Source: Pseudorasbora parva
Taxonomy: Eukaryota > Chordata > Actinopteri > Cypriniformes > Gobionidae
Length of the DNA: 64,000 bases
Direction of reading: 5' to 3'
Assembly (NCBI RefSeq): GCF_024679245.1
Contig: NC_090187.1
Coordinates: forward strand, 28,140,815-28,204,814
Notes under the pieces: generated by a model
What the model was told of the DNA's origin: nothing
What the model saw: only the letters and a program-made list of their open reading frames with translations
The model's database searches: none
Part shown: positions 60,869 to 64,000 of the stretch, in pieces
How positions within the stretch are numbered: the stretch's first letter is position 1
How the letters are laid out: each line of letters begins with the position of its first letter
Position numbers and translations under genes: made by a program

Positions 60869-62361
60869 CTGCCCTACAAAGGCAAAAGACCTTAACTCAT
60901 TGGAGTGTGGAACTGAGAAAAATGACTTTAAAGATTTTTTGTTGTCCAGCCAAATTAGTTATAGGTAGGACACTGGAAATCTGGCATTTAGATGTTTTAG
61001 TAATGACAATTATCTACATACACTTTTTTTTTTACTCAAACTTGACTTTTGACCCCTATTTTGAAGTTACGGCACTCTGCCTTTGTATTGTCTGCAAAAA
61101 ATGTGGAGTCATGCCAAGGCAAAAGGCAGTAACTTCCATATTATCAATATTTGGTTGCTGATCACCATTTGCAAAATCAATATAGTAACACCTTTATAAA
61201 ATCTAATGATCATGGCATTTATTTTGGATGATTTACAATTAATTATTGCCATCTTATTATTATTAAGGACACAATACCTCTAGTAAAGAGAATCTTCATT
61301 GGTGTGCAGCAAAACTTACAGGTTGATAGGTGACACTGAATTATATGAACAAGATAAGATTATTTCTAATGAGTAAACATTTGCATATATAATGCAAAGA
61401 TATAAAAAATAGAACAAATAAAAAATCTTGTAAAAATGCATGGGATTGGAATAAGATAAATAGCAAACAGTGCCGCTGGTTAATCAAGGGTTAAGTTTGG
61501 CTATCACGCTATTATATTTTGGCTAATGACAGCGCTGACTGGATCGGATTGCCCATTCATAGGCTAAACAGAGTAATTATTTATTGCAATATGTTTTTAA
61601 TGTTTTTATCTAGTAAAAAAAGATACAATAGGCTACATAGCTTATACTTTTACATCTTTGAATGAAAATCGCCTAGCCTAAAAGGACAACTTTTAGATTG
61701 ATGTGAACAACAAGTATGAATAATTCTCAGAATGCTTGTGGATTAAAAATCTCCGATGACGTTCATTGCCATGGATTTTATCGGGTTTACAAGAAAAGGT
61801 AGGATATATGGATATAATTGCGAACTGTTACTAGCCTACTGATTGTATGCGTGATCGCACGCTGTCACTGCATTCGAGTAGCCTACACACACTCGTGCAG
61901 TGGGCAGCCCCAGACTGCCTGACAGCGCGCTGAGAGAATATTCTTTAATGCAGTTACATTATGAAAACATGTATGACAGTACACAGGCTACAACGTAACT
62001 CAAACGCGGCAAACTTTAATAGACATTAATACAAAGGCGGGACACCATAACTGCATGTCGGTACCGTAACTTAATTTAGACGCATGGCTAAACAAAAGCA
62101 GAGTACCGTAACTCAGTTTGAGTGTTCTAAAACCAAGGCAAAGAGCGGTAACTGCTGTTACGGTGTTCTGCCTTGGTTTCTCCTGGGCTTTTGGAAGTTA
62201 CTGTTCAGACAATCAGACAATCCATAATTTTCTCGAAAAAACAACATTATTGACTAACGATATTTATCCACATGATAAAGGAGGTCTTGAAAGTCCCAAA
62301 AATGTCAATAACTCATTTTCGACCAAAAACGAAGTTACGGCCTTTTGCCTTTGCACGGCAG
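60869..62361. mobile_element. 1493-bp TIR element inserted in the DIRS terminal repeat, TATA duplication
   Basis: Ends: CTGCCCTACAAAGGCAAAAG and, inverted, CTGCCGTGCAAAGGCAAAAG, with similarity extending to about 30 bp. TATA is on both sides (60865-60868 and 62362-62365); removing the element and one TATA restores the DIRS palindrome gttatata|cataac. Motifs of the form GGCAAA-n-CGGTAACT occur repeatedly inside both ends (61064-61135, 62095-62210). No transposase frame. Superfamily unassigned. Confidence 0.85.
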
Positions 62362-62492
62362 TATACATAACCCGAGCCGTTCCCTTATCGAGGGAACTTC
62401 CCACTGCGTCGAAACGCTTTGGGGAACGAATACCCACTAGGCCACACCGAGGGTAGCGCCTGTCCTAGTGTGAAGCTGGAGACCGGGCACAA

Positions 62493-63410
62493 CTAGGGTT
62501 GGAGCACCCTCGCGCCAGGCGTCGCAGGGAGATCCAGGCTGTAAAACCTGATAAAAGAGTGTGGGGTAGCCCACCCCGCAGCCTCGCAGATATCCTGCAA
62601 GGGGACCCCAGAAAGGAGAGCCACCGAAGAGGCCATACCTCTGGTGGAATGTGCCCTCACGGCTATAGGTGAAGGCAAACTGCGCACCTGATAAGCCATG
62701 GTTATCGCCTGGACAATCCAGTTACTGATTGTCTGAGTAGACGCAGGCAACCCTTTCTTGGGTGAGCCGAAACACACCAAAAGTTGTTGTGATCTCCTCC
62801 ACTGTGCAGACTTCGCCAGATACACCCTGAGTGCCCTGACCGGGCAGAGTAGGTGAAGTCTCCCTTCTTCCGCCGTCACGTGAGGCGGAGGATGAAATGC
62901 CTGCAGAACCAAAGACCTGACCACACTCGATGGGACCTTAGGCACGTAGCCTGGCCTAGGGTGTAAGATGGCCTTCACTCCGCCCAGGGCAAACTCCAGG
63001 CAAGTCGGCGTTACCGCCAAGGCCTGGAGATCTCCCACTCTCCTCAGAGAGGTAATGGCGAGGAGAAAAGCCACCTTGAGGGTCAGATTCTTCGGTTCTG
63101 CTGACTCCAATGGCTCGAAGGGGGCCTCAGCCAGCCCCTCGAGAACCACTGCCAGATCCCAGGTTGGAACTCTGGACTGAGCCGCAGGCCTCATCCTCCG
63201 CGCCCCACGGAGGAACTGTACAACCAACTGGTGCCTACCCAGAGGCCCATCACCCAGAGGAGTGTGGAAAGCCGCAATGGCAGCCACGTACACCTTGAGT
63301 GTGGACGGGGTTAGGCCCGCAGAGAAGCGATCTTGGAGGAACTCCAGCACTGAAGCCACTGGGCAGTTAACTGGGTCCACCTCACGCCCCCTGCACCAAG
63401 TGGAAAACAC
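62493..63410 (-). CDS. DIRS tyrosine recombinase
   Basis: 305 open codons on minus. The catalytic set of tyrosine recombinases is visible in order: Arg at about 124 (SLRRVGDLQALAV), H254-x-x-R257 (HSTRGMA), W280/H284 (AAGWATPHSF) and the nucleophile Tyr290 (IRFYSLD). The N-terminal core-binding part includes 'GLTPSTLKVYVAAIAA'. It would resolve and integrate the circular cDNA. The frame begins at a GTG, with upstream coding in another frame, so the natural start is either further upstream across a frameshift or lost. The stop lies near the internal complementary region, as expected. Confidence 0.85.
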   Translation of the reverse strand: MFSTWCRGREVDPVNCPVASVLEFLQDRFSAGLTPSTLKVYVAAIAAFHTPLGDGPLGRHQLVVQFLRGARRMRPAAQSRVPTWDLAVVLEGLAEAPFEPLESAEPKNLTLKVAFLLAITSLRRVGDLQALAVTPTCLEFALGGVKAILHPRPGYVPKVPSSVVRSLVLQAFHPPPHVTAEEGRLHLLCPVRALRVYLAKSAQWRRSQQLLVCFGSPKKGLPASTQTISNWIVQAITMAYQVRSLPSPIAVRAHSTRGMASSVALLSGVPLQDICEAAGWATPHSFIRFYSLDLPATPGARVLQP

Positions 63411-64000
63411 ATTCTCCTACAAGTCTCCTTGTAGACGGAGCCCTGGAACTGAGTAAGGTCTCTACCACCTCTGCCGACAGGCCAGCCTCTAGGTACCTGG
63501 CCCCCTCAGGGGCCAGACCCAAAGGTTCCAAATCTCTGGCCGGGGGTGGAAAATCGTACCCGCCGCCTGAGACAGGAGATCCCTCCTCAGAGGAATCTGC
63601 CATGGATGACCTGCCAGCAGGGCTATGATATCTGAGAACCAAACTCGAGTCGGCCAGCGGGGTGCTACCAGAAGTAGACTGATCCCCTGCCGACGGACCC
63701 TCTCCAGGACTCCCGGGAGCAGAGTGATCGGGGGAAATGCGGCCACGTCTGCACCATGGCATCCAACCCCTGCGGGGCTGGATGCGTGAGGGAGAACCAC
63801 AGTGGACAGTGGGACGTCTCTCGAGACGCAAACAGATCCACTTCCACTGGGCCGAACCTCTCGCACATGGCCTCCACCACCTCGGGGTGGAGCCGCCACT
63901 CCCGGGGCCTCAGCCCCTGCCTCGACAGGATGTCTGCTCCCTGATTTTGAACCCCCGGGACGTACATTGCCCTGATGGACAACAGTTTCCCCTGGGACCA
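63411..64000 (-). pseudogene. DIRS RNase H / C-terminal Pol, frameshifted, partial
   Basis: Frame 1 (to about 63740) reads 'YVPGVQNQGADILSRQG', 'EWRLHPEVVEAMCERFG', 'VDLFASRETSHCPLWFSL'. Frame 2 (about 63740-63510) continues 'RQGISLLLVAPRWPTRVWF' and 'PWQIPLRRDLLSQ'. Frame 3 (about 63520-63420) continues 'EGARYLEAGLSAEVVETLLS'. The order matches the RNase H to linker region of DIRS Pol, but three frames are needed, so this copy carries about two or three frameshifts. The RT lies beyond the window edge. Confidence 0.75.

Larger units (their letters stand above)
60602..64000 (-). mobile_element. DIRS-type retrotransposon, runs off the window
   Basis: From right to left on the minus strand: RNase H, tyrosine recombinase, internal complementary sequence (62366-62420) and terminal repeat (60602-60868). 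The terminal repeat has its own inverted ends (tataacccttgttccctgag and complement), a CACTGCGTCGAAACGCTTTG motif and 'tataaaaggg' (60767). DIRS elements lack LTRs and use a tyrosine recombinase instead of an integrase. The left part is split by a DNA transposon (60869-62361). Confidence 0.85.

Overview
The window looks like non-genic (intergenic or intronic) DNA from a teleost, most likely a cyprinid. The reasons are the repeat families: DIRS-type tyrosine-recombinase retrotransposons, a Ty3/Gypsy element, Tc1-like transposons of two well-known fish types, tRNA-derived SINE-like sequence, TTAA-flanked 'AGGGTTAGTTCACCC' elements, and very dense CA/GT, TA and TCTA/TCTG microsatellites. I could not recognise a host protein-coding gene, rRNA or functional tRNA. 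Nearly everything that can be named is a mobile element, often nested in another. The species call rests on repeat families recalled from memory, not on a database search.

Layout. 1-9.7 kb: a TTAA-flanked inverted-repeat element (1154-1902), a short TAGCCT-ended element with a 9-bp target duplication (2495-3019) that carries a dead helicase fragment, a compound tetranucleotide array, a SINE and a ~1-kb TIR element (8257-9256). 9.7-11.1 kb: an element with a truncated THAP exon at one end and a 'P2X7-like' first exon at the other, reading towards each other. 12.8-15.2 kb: a small element between CA arrays, then a DIRS-like terminal region followed by a decayed tandem array. 17.1-18.3 kb: a long-TIR element with an 8-9 bp duplication. 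22.2-24.1 kb: a decayed DIRS copy (minus strand) joined to an LTR plus primer-binding site of a different retroelement. 27.1-28.6 kb: a dead Tc1-like element. 31.4-34.3 kb: a nest containing a second THAP/P2X7-like element (31965-33872). 37.8-41 kb: a second TAGCCT element, an internally deleted Tc1-like element, and an inverted copy of the 17-kb family. 43.3-44.5 kb: a perfectly delimited hAT-type element with an 8-bp duplication.

45301-58689 is a young Ty3/Gypsy retrotransposon: two 1314-bp LTRs of equal length that differ at about five sites by eye, a 4-bp TGCG duplication, a primer-binding site, a polypurine tract and one open gag-pol frame (1968 codons from the first ATG). All catalytic motifs are visible, and the Gag N-terminus resembles the PNMA (paraneoplastic Ma antigen) family. 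Its leader is interrupted by a 4.46-kb TIR-flanked insertion (46804-51263). That insertion holds two TTAA elements, long TA arrays, a 105-bp minisatellite and a gene-like pair of sequences (open exon with donor; acceptor, short ORF and AATAAA).

58.7-64 kb: a short TAA-flanked TIR element, then a DIRS element on the minus strand running off the right edge. Its tyrosine recombinase frame keeps its catalytic set, its RT/RNase H frames are broken, and its terminal repeat is split by a 1493-bp TIR element that duplicated TATA.
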